A stretch of DNA of 64,000 nt from Gambelia wislizenii (GCA_030847615.1 JAUMIR010000005.1:57315001-57379000); one strand, 5' to 3'. Counted from the stretch's first letter, positions 34,486 to 47,110 are shown. The notes: generated from the sequence alone by a model not told the origin. A program made the numbers and translations.

Positions 34486-35635
34486 ATAAAACTTTATACA
34501 CACTGGCGCTGAACAAGTATTAGATTTTAGAAAAGTTTCTGTATTTTAGAAAAGTATCTGTATTAACTCATTGCAGCAAAAAAAAAAAAAAAATCCTTAA
34601 AGTAAGTGCCAACAGCTCAAACACAAAGATATGAGCATCCTTCTTAAACTGCTGTTTTACTTCGTTCAAATGAAATTTCTTCCCAAACACCAACCACTCT
34701 TTTTATGTATTAAAGGAAAACCCATCCCATGAGCTTGTGGTGTGGGCACTATATAGGGCAAGGCTGACTAAACCTGTTCCTTTAATTCTACAGTATAGTT
34801 ATAGTCAGCTCTCTTCTCAAAGCTTTATTTTAAGGCACACATACTTGTTGCACCCAGCAGCTCACAGCTGACGTACTGACTTTATATTTGTAAATCTCTT
34901 CCATAAATTTTAATTAAGTGAATTTTAAACCACATGGAACATAATTCTTTGCATGTTTATTTAGAGGTTCCAGCAATTTCAATTAGTCCACTAATTTATG
35001 TATTAAAACCATTTGTTAACTGCCAGTTTCATGCTACAGCTGTGTAAAACAAATACAACATTCATCAGATTAGCAACATGCAGGGGGAAAATTGTATTGT
35101 TAAAAAAACAAGTTTGCCAGAGGTCAAATGGAAGTTATACATTTTTCACCTCCTCCAGAAAGCCAGGAAAGAGTAGTAATGGGTCATTCAACAGCTTTAG
35201 TCAAAATTTATAAATTCCCTGTTCCTCACTGTGATACATGTCATTTTTATGGAGTTGTAATTCAGAGTAAAAACTCAACCTGGAATGATGAACAATGTAA
35301 GAAGGTTATATGAGACCCATAAGCACTAACATCTTGAATTGAACTTAGGAGCATACTGATAGCTACTCGTGCAACAAGATCAGCTATATATGTTTATGGC
35401 ATCTCACAGCTAAAAGGACACATACAGCAACATTTTGTAGTAGCAGAAATATTCAGGTGTCTTCAACAGCAGCCCTGCATAGAATGTATTAGAGTGCTTG
35501 AAGCCAGAAATTACAAGAGCACAGACTAGTTTTGCAAAGTCCTCTTTGTCCAAAAAGAGTAGCACCAACCAGTAAGGGTAGAAATTGTTTTTAGTTACTA
35601 CAGCAACAAGCCTATCAAAAAAGCAGGAATGACAG

Positions 35636-35808
35636 CAAGAGCTGTTCAACAGTGGAATAGGCTGCCTCTGAGTGTGGTGGAGTCTCCTTCCTTGAAAGTT
35701 TTTAAACAGAGGCCAGATAGCCATATGTAGGGAGTGCTTTGATTGTATATTCCTGTGTGGCAAGAAGTTGGACTGGATGGCCCTTGTGGTTTCTTCCAAC
35801 TCCAAGAC
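35636..35808 (+). mobile_element. CR1 3' fragment
   Basis: GCTGTTCAACAGTGGAATAG, GTGGTGGAGTCTCCTTCCTT and TGGACTGGATGGCCCTTGTG are inverse counterparts of the 63.1-kb CR1 3' UTR; 5'-truncated. Confidence 0.88.
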
Positions 35809-37458
35809 ACCAAGCTTGTTCCAAAACGGAGATTACAAACCCAATCAAAGAGGAAAATCTGAATCTGAATTCCAAAGACCCTATTAACACCACTTCTTAG
35901 ATTTAACACCAGTCTCATCTAGCTGACCACTACTTAATAGCTTCCTGACTGATACAGAGATAGCAGCACCCAGATGTTTAGTAAATAAGCCCTGTGTCTA
36001 CAAGCTGATGACACGTTACTCTTAACACAGCAGATTATGGCCAATATCAATATAACCACTGATGGATTGAAAATCACCACCAGCATGACTACACTGGTGG
36101 TCAGGAGGGAAAAGCTACTCCTTCTTCCCTAAGTGTACGAGAGCAGCCATACAATTCCAGGCACAACAATACTCTCCTGGCAACTGTTGTGTATGTGGAC
36201 ATAGTCCATCTGCCCTTGCTTACCCAAGGAAAAAGGAGCAGTCTCTACCACCTCCTTCCCCAGACAAGGGCAAAAGCAACTCCTTCTTCCCCAGGTATGC
36301 AACCATAGAATAGCCAGGCATACTGGATATCTTCTTATGCAACACCCTAGTACATATGCTGAAGTAACCAGGGATAATGCCAGTGTAAGCCAACAACGGT
36401 ATTCTGGCTCAACTCTTCTAGAAGCTTCTAAAAGATGTTAAACGTTAAGTGTTAAATACATTCAAGTACAATCACTGAGCCATGTGAAACCCATCAATCC
36501 AGTTTATAGAGGGCTGAGGAAGCATTTGTAACAACCGCTCTCCACATCCAGAGTATAAACCACTGGAAAATAAGACCAGATATCCCAATGAGAATTGTAA
36601 TCAACAGCTGTGAGAGATCCCAACAGAATTCAGGTATTTTTCTTAATTTTTCTTGGAAATTGTTTTCCAGCTCTTCATATTTCTAGTTGAGCCTGGTTAA
36701 TCCTAGTATGGGAGGTCTCCAAGGAAAATTAGGAAAAATTCCTATCTGAAACCCAGAAGAACCACAACCAATCAGAGCTGACACTACTGGGTAGATGGAC
36801 CATGCTCTAATATAAGGCAATTTCCTGTATTCCTACAACGATCACCTACCAGTGGGCCAAGGCAGACTGTGCCTCATAATCAGGTTAGAAGTCAACCTGA
36901 AGTAGGGAAATGACCATGTGTCATTTAAAAAAATGCTTGAGGTTGCTCTGCCATCACACATTTACACATTTCCAAGAAAAAAGAGTGGTCAAAGAAATGT
37001 GTAAAGCTGACCGAATCCTCTCTGTACAATAATGGATTCTTGAGAAAGGAACCAATCATGATCTACTTAAAGAGATAATGAAACATTGTCCTGCTTCAGG
37101 TGCACATTTATTAGATGTGCTGTTTGTCTCACTCATTAGTTCTGACCAACTTTATCAACCATGAGTGATAAGATCCAAGCTACATGTAATAACCTTGAAA
37201 GTTATCAAACAAATTAGCCAATACTACCAAGAGGAATCAAAGAGAAGCAAACCAAGCAATCACTAAAAACCAGTGCTGCTTGCAACATCTCTACTCTAGC
37301 ACAGACTCTATTTGAACAGTGCTGTCAAAGGCAGAGCAGAACAATTTTATTAGCAAAGATTTGAACAAGAAGGTCAGAACAGGCAACCAATGGCTTGCCT
37401 TCTAGAAAAGAACACTTAGGGGCCAGAGATCCTTCATTACCTAGGAAAACTTTGTTTA
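35809..37458. other. Intronic sequence, possible old LINE
   Basis: A stretch near 36480-36640 (TGTGAGAGATCCCAACAGAA) faintly recalls the L2-like LINE at 16.4 kb. Nothing firm. Confidence 0.35.
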
Positions 37459-37795
37459 CAGGTTGAGTCTCCCTTATCTGGAATTTCAAAATCAGAAATA
37501 TTCCAAAATCCATAACATGACAAAGCATTTTGTGGTTTATGTGTTTTCTGATGGTTCAATGTACACAAACTTTATTTAATAATTTGCATAAAATTATTAA
37601 AAATATTGTGTATAAAATTACCTTCAGGGTATGTGCATAAGATGTGTATGAAACATAAATGAATTTTGTGTTTAGACATGGGTCCCATCTCCAAGGTATC
37701 TCATTCTGTATATGCGAGTATTCCAAAATCCAAAATATTCCAAAATCCAAAATACCTCTGGTCCCAAGCATTCTGGATAAGGGAAACTCAACCTG
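37459..37795. mobile_element. Tigger-like MITE, second family (337 bp)
   Basis: CAGGTTGAGTCTCCCTTATC to inverse GGATAAGGGAAACTCAACCTG, next to TA. Same order and orientation of interior motifs as 26370-26704. Confidence 0.82.
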
Positions 37796-38018
37796 TACTC
37801 CCAATGAACACAGGACGGCTGCCTCAAAGACTAACAAATTTATGATGGCAAAAGCTATAGTCTATTACATGCAATAGGTATTATCCTAAGCTGGCAACAC
37901 ATACATGAAGAGTAGGAGAAAAATGCAAGCCAGGTAGTTTTATTTAACTGTTTTGCATAAACGTTTAGACTGAAATTCCCCCCTCCAGAACAATAAGGTC
38001 CTTCCATGTCTACACAAG

Positions 38019-38048
38019 ATTTATTTATTTATTTATTTATTTATTTAT
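38019..38048. repeat. (ATTT)n microsatellite
   Basis: Seven or so uninterrupted ATTT units. Confidence 0.9.
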
Positions 38049-38411
38049 GATATGTCTATAGTATCAACTCAGGTTCCAGACACAACCCGAAAACAATATA
38101 ATTTCCCCTTATGCTTATCACTGGAATGGAAGTGATTAGTAAGAAATAACTCCCGCTATGTTCACTAACGCTTACCACCAAGTAAGAGTGCATATGTTAC
38201 AGCTTTGAAAATTTAGAAAGAATACCATCTGCATAACAGGGAAACATAACATTTAAAATACACAACTGCATAAAAATAAACACAAAGTCTAAGTCCCAGT
38301 AAATACATAGAGGTTCTTCCTATATAAACATACACAGGGTCATGCTGCTGTTAGAAGGCAGCAACTACAAAGTCCATCTCAATGGGTAAATTTGATAGGA
38401 TTCATAGGGTC

Positions 38412-38641
38412 ACACTATGTATTGTTTATATGCCTTAACTGTCAACTTACAGTGACCCCCATAAATTTTTCATAGGGTTTTCTTAGGCAGGGAATACTTA
38501 GAAGCGGTTTGGCCAGTTCCTTACCAAGAAATATGGTCCACAGTACCTGGTATTTGTTGGCAGTCTCCTATACAACTACTAACCAGATCTGACCCTACTT
38601 AGCTTCCAAGATCAGACAGGATCTGGTGCCTTTAGGCCCTT
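38412..38641 (-). repeat. 5S rRNA-headed SINE with BovB-like tail
   Basis: Tail near 38430-38470 (TCAACTTACAGTGACCCC), then CACAGTACCTGGTATTTG, GGCAGTCTCCTATACAACTA and GACCCTACTTAGCTT (38591-38605, one mismatch to 5S). Confidence 0.84.
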
Positions 38642-38931
38642 ACAGTTACACTATAAGCATTAAATATTTACTTTATTTCATAAATACAAAAAAACCCCAA
38701 GTATATAGTGTCTTGTATTCAAGCCTTCCCCCTTTTGACTTCTTCTAACTTTCTTGCGTTACAACCTGGAATTGAAACAGATTTAATTGGCATTGTTACT
38801 ACTTGATGTACACAAGATACTCAACACTGTGAAGGTGCAAAATATTTTTATTGTGACACAAACGTTAATGCCTTATAGAAGAAACTTTTGCAGCTATTAC
38901 AGCTACAAGATTTCTTGAACAGGCTCTATCA

Positions 38932-39205
38932 CAGGGGTGGGGTAACTGATGCCCAAGGGCCCCCAAAGTAAAAAAAAAAAAGTCCCCCCCCCAAATGCCC
39001 TCTAAGGGGCAAAGGGGGAAATTCTGTCTTGTTTTTGGCCCTCTGGGACATTTCAGGCCAAGGAAAGGCCCTTAAAAAAAAAAAAAGACGTGGATTAAAA
39101 CCAATTTTTTTGAACTGGGAATGCAACAATGGGGTGTAATCCCCCACCCCGGGTCTCCTGCAGGGCCAATGCAGCCCCCTAACACCCAGTAGCTGTTCAG
39201 CCCTG
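38932..39205. mobile_element. hAT-type MITE inside Tc1
   Basis: CAGGGGTGGGGTAACTGATG at left, inverse GCTGTTCAGCCCTG at right, flanked by CTCTATCA (38924-38931) and CTCTATTG (39206-39213). Poly-A and poly-C tracts fill the middle. Confidence 0.78.
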
Positions 39206-40634
39206 CTCTATTGGCTTTATGAATCTGGATATGATATGCTAAATGCATTTTAGCCAATTCTTCTTGATACGTTTGCTCCATCTTTGTCAGGCTGGACTAT
39301 TTTCAGTTCTTGCCACAGACTGATGCCTGGGCTTTGCCTGGGCCAATCGAAGACATTCAGGTTCTTGTTTATAAATCCAGTGTTACAGTCCAGTGTTACC
39401 TTGCTGTCTGTTTAGTGTCATTTTCCTACAGGAAGGTGAATTTCAGTCCTGCTCTCCTTACAGTTTGAACATGTTTTCTCTAGAATTGCCCTATATTTGG
39501 CTTCATCCATTTGACTCTCAATCCTGACCAGTTTTCTAGTCCTTACTGAGGAAAAATGTCCCTGTAACATTATGCTGTCCCCACCTTCATCCTGGGGGTT
39601 GTGTTCTCAATGCAATGAGCCCTGTTAACTTTCTACCACCCATAGCATTTGCAGGAAGGCCAACAAATTTGGTGTCATCATCGGACCAGAGTCCCACGTT
39701 TGCTATGTCTCTCAAATGTCAATCTTCACATGGATTTTGATATAGGTTTGTTTTACCAATGACTTTCTTTTCGCCACCCTTCCATAAAAACCAGCTCCAT
39801 GGAGCATCCAGGTAGTCCTTTTCTCATGGATGGTTTTTCCAGTCTCAGCTTCAGATTTCTCCAGGTCTTTCAGAATTACTTACCATTATTCTCTTGGTTG
39901 CTTCTCTAACTCCCTTCTTACCTAGCACTGAATGTTGGTGGACAGCCTTCTCTAGGCAGAGTCATGGTTGAGCCATATTCTTTCCATTTTGTAATAATGG
40001 ATTGAATGGGGATGACCAAAGTTTGGGATTTTTTAAATAATTCAATTTATTTATTTTGTTTAGACTATTTCTGTATCACCTTCCAAACCACAAGGGCTCC
40101 CGAGGCGATGAACAAAAAAAAAACCCAATTAAAACAATATAAAGATTTTAAAAAACAATTTAAAAACACATTAAAATACTCTTTAAAAATTCCTAAAAGC
40201 AGTCTAAAAACAATCCTAATTCAACCCTGATTGGTGCTTCTAAACAACGTTATCTTGGACATATTTTGATAGGTCTTTGATCTTTGTGGTGCTGTTGGTT
40301 TAAATATGCTCTTCAAAAAAATCTGAGTCCTTCCAGAAACAAGTGTATTCAATCTGAGATCATGCGGCCCTAGAACTGCACATAGGTGGACTCCATCCAA
40401 CTATTTATGTGACTTCTGGATGCAGTGGGTTGCATCAGAGCTTATTTAGGTGTGTCATAGCAAAGGGGTTGAATACTTATGCAACTAACAAGTACCAGTT
40501 GGGTTTTATTAACTTTTCTCCCAATAAAAATATTTTGCAGCTTCACAGTGTTAAGTACTTGTATAAACCAAATTGTAACAATGCTATTTCAGTCCCACAA
40601 TAAAATGTGAGAAAGTCCAAGGGGTGTGTGAATA

Positions 40635-41165
40635 CAGTCGTCCCTCCTCATTTGCGTGTTAAGCAATCACAGATTTGATTATTTGTGGATTACTGTATTC
40701 GCCACTGCCACCAACCTATGCCATTTTTAACAAGGGTTTCAATAACATCAGCATAGCTGCGAGGAAATCAAAGTGAGGAGTGGCTGGGCTGTGATGGGAT
40801 AGGATGGGATGGGGGGAACACAAGGAGGAAGGGTGTGTGGATTCCCTTGTTCACTCACACAGGCAGGAGAAGGGGTGGGGGACTGCAAGGAGGGGGAGTG
40901 CATATGTTCATTTGCTAGCAGAGAAGGAAGTGGATGGGATGGGTGTTCCCTTTCTCCCTCCTCCCACTCCCTCCCACGTCCCATCCCTTTACCCACGCAA
41001 ATGAATGAGCAAGCAAGGGGACATGAGCAGCCAGCCCAGCCAGCCTGACAGTAAAATTATTTTTTGTGTGTTAAATTCAGTTTGGTGAGCCTAGAGATAT
41101 TTGCAGTTTTTCCACTTTCGCAGGGGGGCTATGCCCCTAACCCGAGAAAACTTAAGGGCCTACTG
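40635..41165. mobile_element. Tigger-like element inside the Tc1 end
   Basis: CAGTCGTCCCTCCTCATTTG to GAAAACTTAAGGGCCTACTG, each next to TA. Removing it restores a continuous Tc1 end (GTGAATA + CTTCTGAAAGG), a clean proof of insertion. The interior is rich in GGGATGGGATGGG-like runs. Confidence 0.85.
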
Positions 41166-41773
41166 TACTTCTGAAAGGCATTGTCACAATTTACTACTTT
41201 ATACACTAACTACCATATGATATGTAAAATGCATTTAATAACCTGATATTATTTAATACTGCTTATATAGTGCTCTCTCCTGCCCCCCACAGTGTCATTA
41301 GACATCTGAAACTTACATCTCTACCATGTATTGACAAGAATTAAATTGAAACAAAATCCCTAGTACATATTCAGATCTTTGTTGCATTTTACCTAAGAAT
41401 GAATACTCCATATATTAATCACTACAATAGTAACTGGAGGTGAAGATAGTGACAATGAATGTTAATATAAAACTCACAGGAATCATGTTATCTCCCCTTG
41501 TTTAATTTACGACCATTTTCCCGGCAAGATAATGAAGTGGTTTTATATTTAACAGTGGGAATTTAACTCTATTTTAAGTCAAATCATTTTAATATAATTA
41601 TATAACTAATCAGCTATTGTGAATTCACAGGGTAAGCTGATTTTATACATATCAATCAGCCCATCACGAGATCAAGTCACACATATAAATTTAAGGCACA
41701 TACATACAGTATTGAGTATAAAATTTAATATAAACCACACTGAAGCATTTATATGCAAGGTAAGGCCCTGTTA

Positions 41774-42835
41774 GCATGCCCTACTACCCTTCCCTGTGAG
41801 TTTCCATAACTGGACATATTAGACACTTTTCAGGGTCACATTGGCTTAGGCAGAGTGGAGGTCAGTTGAAGGTCACGATGACCTGAGACATGTCTAAAAA
41901 TATAATGGTGGGAAAGCCCAAGTTAGGATTATGCAGAAAGCCCCCGTAATTGATTTGTGCTAACAACCCAGTTGTTAAGGGGCATGTGCTAATCTTTTCT
42001 TCCAGCTCTGGGCATTTCAAGCAATAATTCAATCAAGCAATCAAATCACCATTCCTCATTCCATACCCTACAGAAGTCTCTACTCACACCCCCTCCTTTC
42101 CAACCTTACGAGGCTGTCGCGAGCCAATCAATGTTCTTTTTTTTTATTTATTTATACCCCGCTCTTCAGCCACAAGGCTATCAGAGCGGCTTACAAATTG
42201 TTTTAAGCAATAGCTATTTACACATCTACACTGCATTAAGCAGTTTCCAATGTGTGTTAGCTAATGTTCTAACTCTCCACAATTAAAGCAATCAGTTGGG
42301 TTTCAATTTCTTTTGTCTATTCCATGGGAAAGCCATCCAAGCTTTGTTATTACTAACTTGTCCCTCCAAAGCGCAGAATAAAGTATAAATATTAGAGCCC
42401 CAACAATAGCTAGGTGTGTCACAGCCGAAGTGTGCCAGAGTGTAAGGACCCAGCCACTCTCTTTCTCGGCACATCATGGATCGGAACCTCCTGTGCCACC
42501 CTCAGACGCCTACCTGAGTATCTTTGCTGCATGGAACTCTCTTCTCTTCAGGACTGGTAACTATCATCCTGTCTTCCTGGACCTCGCTCTCAATATCCAA
42601 CCTTTCTGCCTTACTCTGCTATAGCCTTGTATGGTTCATAAGAACGTATGTTGGGTATGTTAGTTTACTTTCTGTATTATTCCAATAAAATACCTTATTT
42701 TACTTTAATTGGAGCCCTCACTATAGTTAGTACTGGTATACATAGGTGGAAAGATCCCCAAAGTTACCCTCCTCTCTCAGGCCTCCTATTTGAGCTAATA
42801 ATTCCCCAAATATTAAAGGATATTTTGGCCTCACA
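41774..42835 (+). mobile_element. Candidate solo LTR (uncertain)
   Basis: A TATAAAT box at 42384-42390 and AATAAA at 42684-42689 sit in one orientation in a block that differs in texture from its surroundings and starts TGTTAGCATGCCC. A SINE (42137-42266) interrupts it. No TG...CA pair with a target duplication was confirmed and no retroviral gene is present, so this is only a hypothesis. Confidence 0.25.
42137..42266 (-). repeat. tRNA-derived SINE with L2-like tail, 5'-truncated
   Basis: Tail ATACCCCGCTCTTCAGCCAC through GTGTGTTAGCTAATG; head missing. Low divergence from the copy at 54.87 kb. Confidence 0.8.
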
Positions 42836-43334
42836 GGTGGGACTCTAAGGTACCCATCACGTCTTAGGGTAACACCCATTTGTTGCCTTTTGTTTTTCAT
42901 TTCTAAATGCAGGACACTCAAGTAAACTACTACTGATCTCAGTCCCATTATTGATTGGTCATTTGGGAGTCATAGGTGAGTTACAAACCTGTTGCATCCT
43001 CACCATTTCCTTTTTATTGTTCAGCTTTAAGAACATAGTAAGACAGAGCTGCTTCATGCCTAGTAGCTGAGCAGTACTAATAATTTCAGTAATGCAGCTG
43101 TCTCATACCTTCATGGAAAGTTGCACATGATAAAATACCTCCCTTTTACATAGATGAGCTCTTAAAACTATGTAAGTCCTACTGGCCTCCTTTTCATCAA
43201 GTCATTACAGAAAAAAAAGAAAGTCAGACACAGGCAATAAATAATATAAATTAGCCCTCGTATCCCTACTTGGGGTTAAAGGAGAATCATGGGTCTGATA
43301 AGGCTGAGCATACTAGCAAAAATATTTGTTATTG

Positions 43335-43665
43335 TGGCATGCCATCAAGTCAGAGACATCTGGCAACCCTATGATTGAGAGACCTCCAAGAGATACTGCT
43401 GTTAACCATCCTGCTCACCTCCTACTCAGGGCCATGGCTTCCTCTATTGAGACAATCCACCTACACTGAGATCATCCTCTTTTTCTACTACCTTTCATTT
43501 TGATGAGGGTTATAGCTGCCTCATGATATATATATTCAAAGTATAATAGTCTCAATTTAGTCATTTTGACTTCTGGTGAGAGATCAAGTTTCATTTCCTC
43601 TAGGACGCATTTATTTGTCTTTTTGGCAGTCCGTGGTATATGTAGAACTATACTAAAATAATAAA
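43335..43665 (-). mobile_element. BovB/RTE LINE 3' fragment
   Basis: Minus strand: TAKKTNKCVLEEMKLDLSPE, LRLLYFEYIYHEAA and IEEAMALS match the C-terminal BovB segment; the 3' end has GACTTGATGGCATGCCACAA. Confidence 0.75.
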
Positions 43666-44150
43666 AACTTCATTTCAAGAGAATTACACAACTTCATAGT
43701 CAAAGCATAGGGACAATTTTCTTCACTGATGTTAGGTGCTATCCAAAGGTTACATACAACTCTAACTGCAACACTACTTGTGCTTTAGGAAGCGAAGATT
43801 TCCTAATAAAACACTCAAATTTCAAAACATAAATAATCTGTCACATCACTGCCAAAAGTATGTAAGCTAATATACATTAAATACAGCAAAATTAAACTGT
43901 AGTAAGCAGATTAACAGCATACAATCATAAAAAATTAAGATCAACAGAAAAATGCAGGCATGCAAATCACATACAAGGAAGGTTTCCTTTTCCCTAAACA
44001 TTCAGGAGTACACACATACAGTATATGCTAACAGATAATCCTGTGAAATATCCTACAAGCCAAATGCACCTTATGGTTTCCTAATACTCCACTACAAACA
44101 TTAAAATCATATAGATCAATACCATCTTAAACACCCCAGCAAAAATGCTA

Positions 44151-44386
44151 CAGTTGGCCCTCCATATCCACGGGTTTGGCATCCGCAGATTCAACCAACC
44201 ACAGCTCGAAAATATTTGGACAGAAAAAACTTTAAAAAGCAAACCTTGCTGTTTGCCATTTTATACTGTATAAAGGATGCCATTTCACTACACTATTGTA
44301 TATAATGGTACTTGGGCATCCATGGATTTTGGTATTGGGGGGGGGGGTCCGGGAACCAAACCCCAGTGGATATTGAGGGCCCTCTG
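44151..44386. mobile_element. Tigger-like MITE
   Basis: CAGTTGGCCCTCCATATCCA to inverse ATTGAGGGCCCTCTG, next to TA. Closer to mammalian MER2-type ends than the other copies here; interior keeps AAGCAAACCTTG. Confidence 0.82.
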
Positions 44387-45267
44387 TACTTCAGTATTTC
44401 TATGCTTGATCCATATAAAGTGTCCACAGCATCTCTTGCATAGGTCTTAGTCTAAGTAATTATTTAGAAAGTACAGTCTACTTGTCATAAACCAAGTTTC
44501 CCAGTCATTTTCACTTTCCTCTGAAGAGAGTCTCAGCATTTAAAGATGCAATATAGTAGTCCATTCCATTCTGACTTGGTCTTTCTCCCTTGTAGTTGAT
44601 TTCAGCAACACATGCCAATAAACATGTTATTTCCATGAAACAAACACAACCATTTGTGACAGCTGAAGAAAGCTGTAACTTCCCTTCCCTTTCCAGAAAC
44701 CAAGAGCGGGTGATTCCTGTTAGGTACTAGATCAATTAGATTAAGAAGTGGGGATCCCCATTCAGATCCCACTACAGACACACACACAAAGGGGGAAGGG
44801 GGAAAATAACACAATCACAACCAGAGCCACCGCATAATCAAACCAGACCGATACAAAACCCACCTCCAATAGAGCAAGTCAGGACACATTTACAACACTC
44901 CTCCCTTTAAAACACACAGTCACGTGCAGTGGCCAGTGATCCACATCCGTTCTTAGTAGACGTGGAAAATATTTGTAAACCACGCGAGTACAAGAGGGTT
45001 TTGTTGTTTTGTATATTTTTAAACCGGGGGGGGGGAGAGAATCAACGATTGGGAACCACTAAGAAACCCGATCTCATAACAACCGAAGCAGTGGGATTGA
45101 TTGCAAAGAGAGACCCCCTTTTCCTTAATAGGACCCCTCCCTTTTTCTTGCAAAAAGGGAATTCTTGCAAAAAAAAAAAGTATGTGTGTGGGGGAATTAG
45201 GAAAACAAAAATTTCTGGGGTTTTGGTGGCGCTCCCGCCAGGATCCACCTATGCCAGATTGTCCGGG
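44387..45267. other. Sequence upstream of the distal island, nothing recognised
   Basis: On the minus strand this is the first intron just after exon 1; no exon or repeat identified. Confidence 0.45.
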
Positions 45268-45703
45268 GAAAGGAGGCAACACACACACACACACACAAGA
45301 AAGTGAAAGTAAAGCCTCACAGTGGGGGGGAGAGCTGGGAAACAACCAGAGCCAACCCAACTGACAGGCAAAGGAGGGGAGCGGCTTCCCTTCCCGGCAG
45401 CTTACTACTCCTCTCTCCCCCCCCGTCACACACACACACACATAAACACACACACGACGCCTCCCTTCCCTTTCCCAGGCTCACCAACAAAGCCAAGCCA
45501 GTGCCGAGACGATATCGGGGGAGAGGGAATGGAGGAGGAGGAGGAGGAGGAGGAGGAGGGAGAGTCTTTTCTGTCATTTCCCACACAAATCCCCTTTTGC
45601 GGTTTCCAGGCCATTCCTTCAGATGTTCTCTCGTGTCTCCTGAAGGACTGGTTTATTTCGCAAATACTGTCTTCAGGGGAGGGTGGTTGTGGTGGTTGTT
45701 TAC

Positions 45704-45742
<39 letters not shown>
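45268..45742. repeat. Microsatellite cluster beside the distal island
   Basis: (CA)n at about 45280-45298 and 45427-45452, (GGA)n at 45533-45560 and (GT)n at 45708-45740, within 500 bp. Confidence 0.9.
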
Positions 45743-45743
<1 letters not shown>

Positions 45744-46229
45744 GAGTAAGAAGCGAGTAAGAAGCCCTTTGGCTTTCCACCCCCAGCCCCAGACAAAAAC
45801 CTGCCAGGCCAGCCTTCGCAACACATCTCTTCTGGGAGGATTTCTTTATTCCCCCCCCCCTCATTTCTCTCACTACAAACACAAACACACATCTATTGCA
45901 CAACCGGGCAAAAGGGAGGGAGGGGAGGATAGTTCTCTGGAGAGCTCGGGGGACTTTCCAGAGCCACTTGAAAGCTCAATGTCCCCCCCCCGACTAGACC
46001 AGTGAAGACCCACCCACCCACACACTTATATAAAAGCAATGGAGGGGTCAGAGATGGGGGGGAGAGGAGGAGGGGATCCATCCAATTTCACCCCACCCTG
46101 AGATGGTGCCTTTCTCCCCCCCCCAACCAACAACAACAACACCACAACAACAACCCCTGCGGGACTTCCGAGCCTGAGCCCCCTCTCCAACCAAGGCGAC
46201 CCTAACCCATTTATTTTTGTTCCCCCTTT

Positions 46230-47110
46230 CAGGGTCCCAACACTCCCAGTTAGATAGAAGGAAAGACACTGGAGAGGAGGAAGGGGGGGGGCTGCGCTAA
46301 ATATCCGTGTCGGTGTCGCTCCCCCTTCCAGACTCCTGAGGACGGGTTGGGGGGGTCTCGTTGGGGTCCCACCCGAGGGAGGGAAGGAGCCGGGAAGGCT
46401 CGCCCACCACCCCTCGCCTCACCCGCGGCCGGCAGCCCCGCCAACCGAGGCCGGGTTCTTCAGCCCCCACCCCCACCGGGCCAAAATAATAATGATTAAT
46501 AATAATAATAATAATAATAATATAGTAATAATCTCTGGATCCGTGGCCGAGGCGAGAGACTGAGGGAGTTGAGGAGCCCTTCTCCCCTCCGGGGTGCCCG
46601 CTCTCCCTTACCTTGTTTATGTGTCAAAGGGAGCGCCGCGTCGCCGCTTCTGCCTCCGCTCTCACAGGCCGAGCAGCGGCGGCAGGAAAACAGCCGGCAG
46701 CGGCAGCAGAGAGGAGAGAGGGAGACGGAGGGAGGAGGAGGAGGGTGGACGGGGCGGGAGCGGAGGGACGGACCAGGGAGGGCTGCTCGCTACAGCCGCG
46801 GAGGCAGCAGCCGCCCAACGCCCGCCGGGGGAGGAGACACGGGCAGGGACGGCAGGGAGGGGGCCTCTCCCGCCGGGCAAGAACCGCTCCTGGCTCCCCT
46901 CGCCTTCCGCCCGCCTCCCTCCCTCGCCCGCGCGCCCGCCCCTTCGAAGGCCGCCAAGCCGAGGGCGAGGAGAGCCCGCCGTCCCCCGCCTCCGCACGTG
47001 CTCGCGCGCCACCAGCGCCTCGGCCAGCAGGCACCGCGTGCGCCAGGCCAAGGAGCCGTCCGCACATGGCCAGCGGCAGCAGGAGGGAAAAGGGAAGCGC
47101 ACCAGGAGCT
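46230..47110. promoter_or_regulatory. ELF2: Distal CpG island, ELF2 NERF-2 promoter region
   Basis: A GC-rich, CpG-dense block with many CGCG, GCCGCC and GGCGGG-like stretches, surrounding the splice donor at 46612. The left flank carries (CA)n, (GT)n and (GGA)n tracts and an (AAT)n at about 46488-46522. The right flank turns directly into a minisatellite. Promoter use is inferred from position upstream of the NERF-2 exons. Confidence 0.82.
46612..46750 (-). other. ELF2: Probable non-coding first exon of ELF2 (distal promoter form)
   Basis: Within the distal CpG island the minus strand carries a strong splice donor (AAACAAG|GTAAGG), exon end at 46612. No coding sequence matching ELF2 precedes it, which fits a 5' UTR exon spliced to the acceptor next to the 25.8-kb coding exon. 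The upper boundary is arbitrary because the start of transcription is not visible. Confidence 0.6.

Larger units (their letters stand above)
38707..41183 (-). mobile_element. Tc1-like transposon, second copy, three nested insertions
   Basis: The left end (AGTGTCTTGTATTCAAGCC) and right end (CTTCTGAAAGGCATTG) resemble the 23.3-kb element, and the interior follows it (CAGGTTCTTGTTTA, GATTGGTGCTTCT, CCTTCCAGAAACAAGTGTA). It is interrupted by a hAT MITE (38932-39205), a LINE/SINE tail (about 40030-40222) and a Tigger-like element (40635-41165). Transposase is decayed; no readable catalytic motifs. Confidence 0.82.
1..46900 (-). other. ELF2: ELF2 transcription unit, 5' part (exons continue past base 1)
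   Basis: The span joins four minus-strand landmarks: a CpG-island non-coding exon near 46.6 kb, coding exons at 25.8 and 22.7 kb, and an alternative first exon at 8.9 kb. ELF2 is an ETS-family transcription factor acting in the nucleus. Its DNA-binding ETS domain is not in this window, so the 3' exons must lie below base 1. The two coding paths end in the same phase (1) and both would continue with a codon starting G, matching the known NERF-1 and NERF-2 isoforms that share all downstream exons. The upper end (about 46.9 kb) is an estimate because the transcription start cannot be read from sequence. Most of the span is intron filled with transposable elements. Confidence 0.88.
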
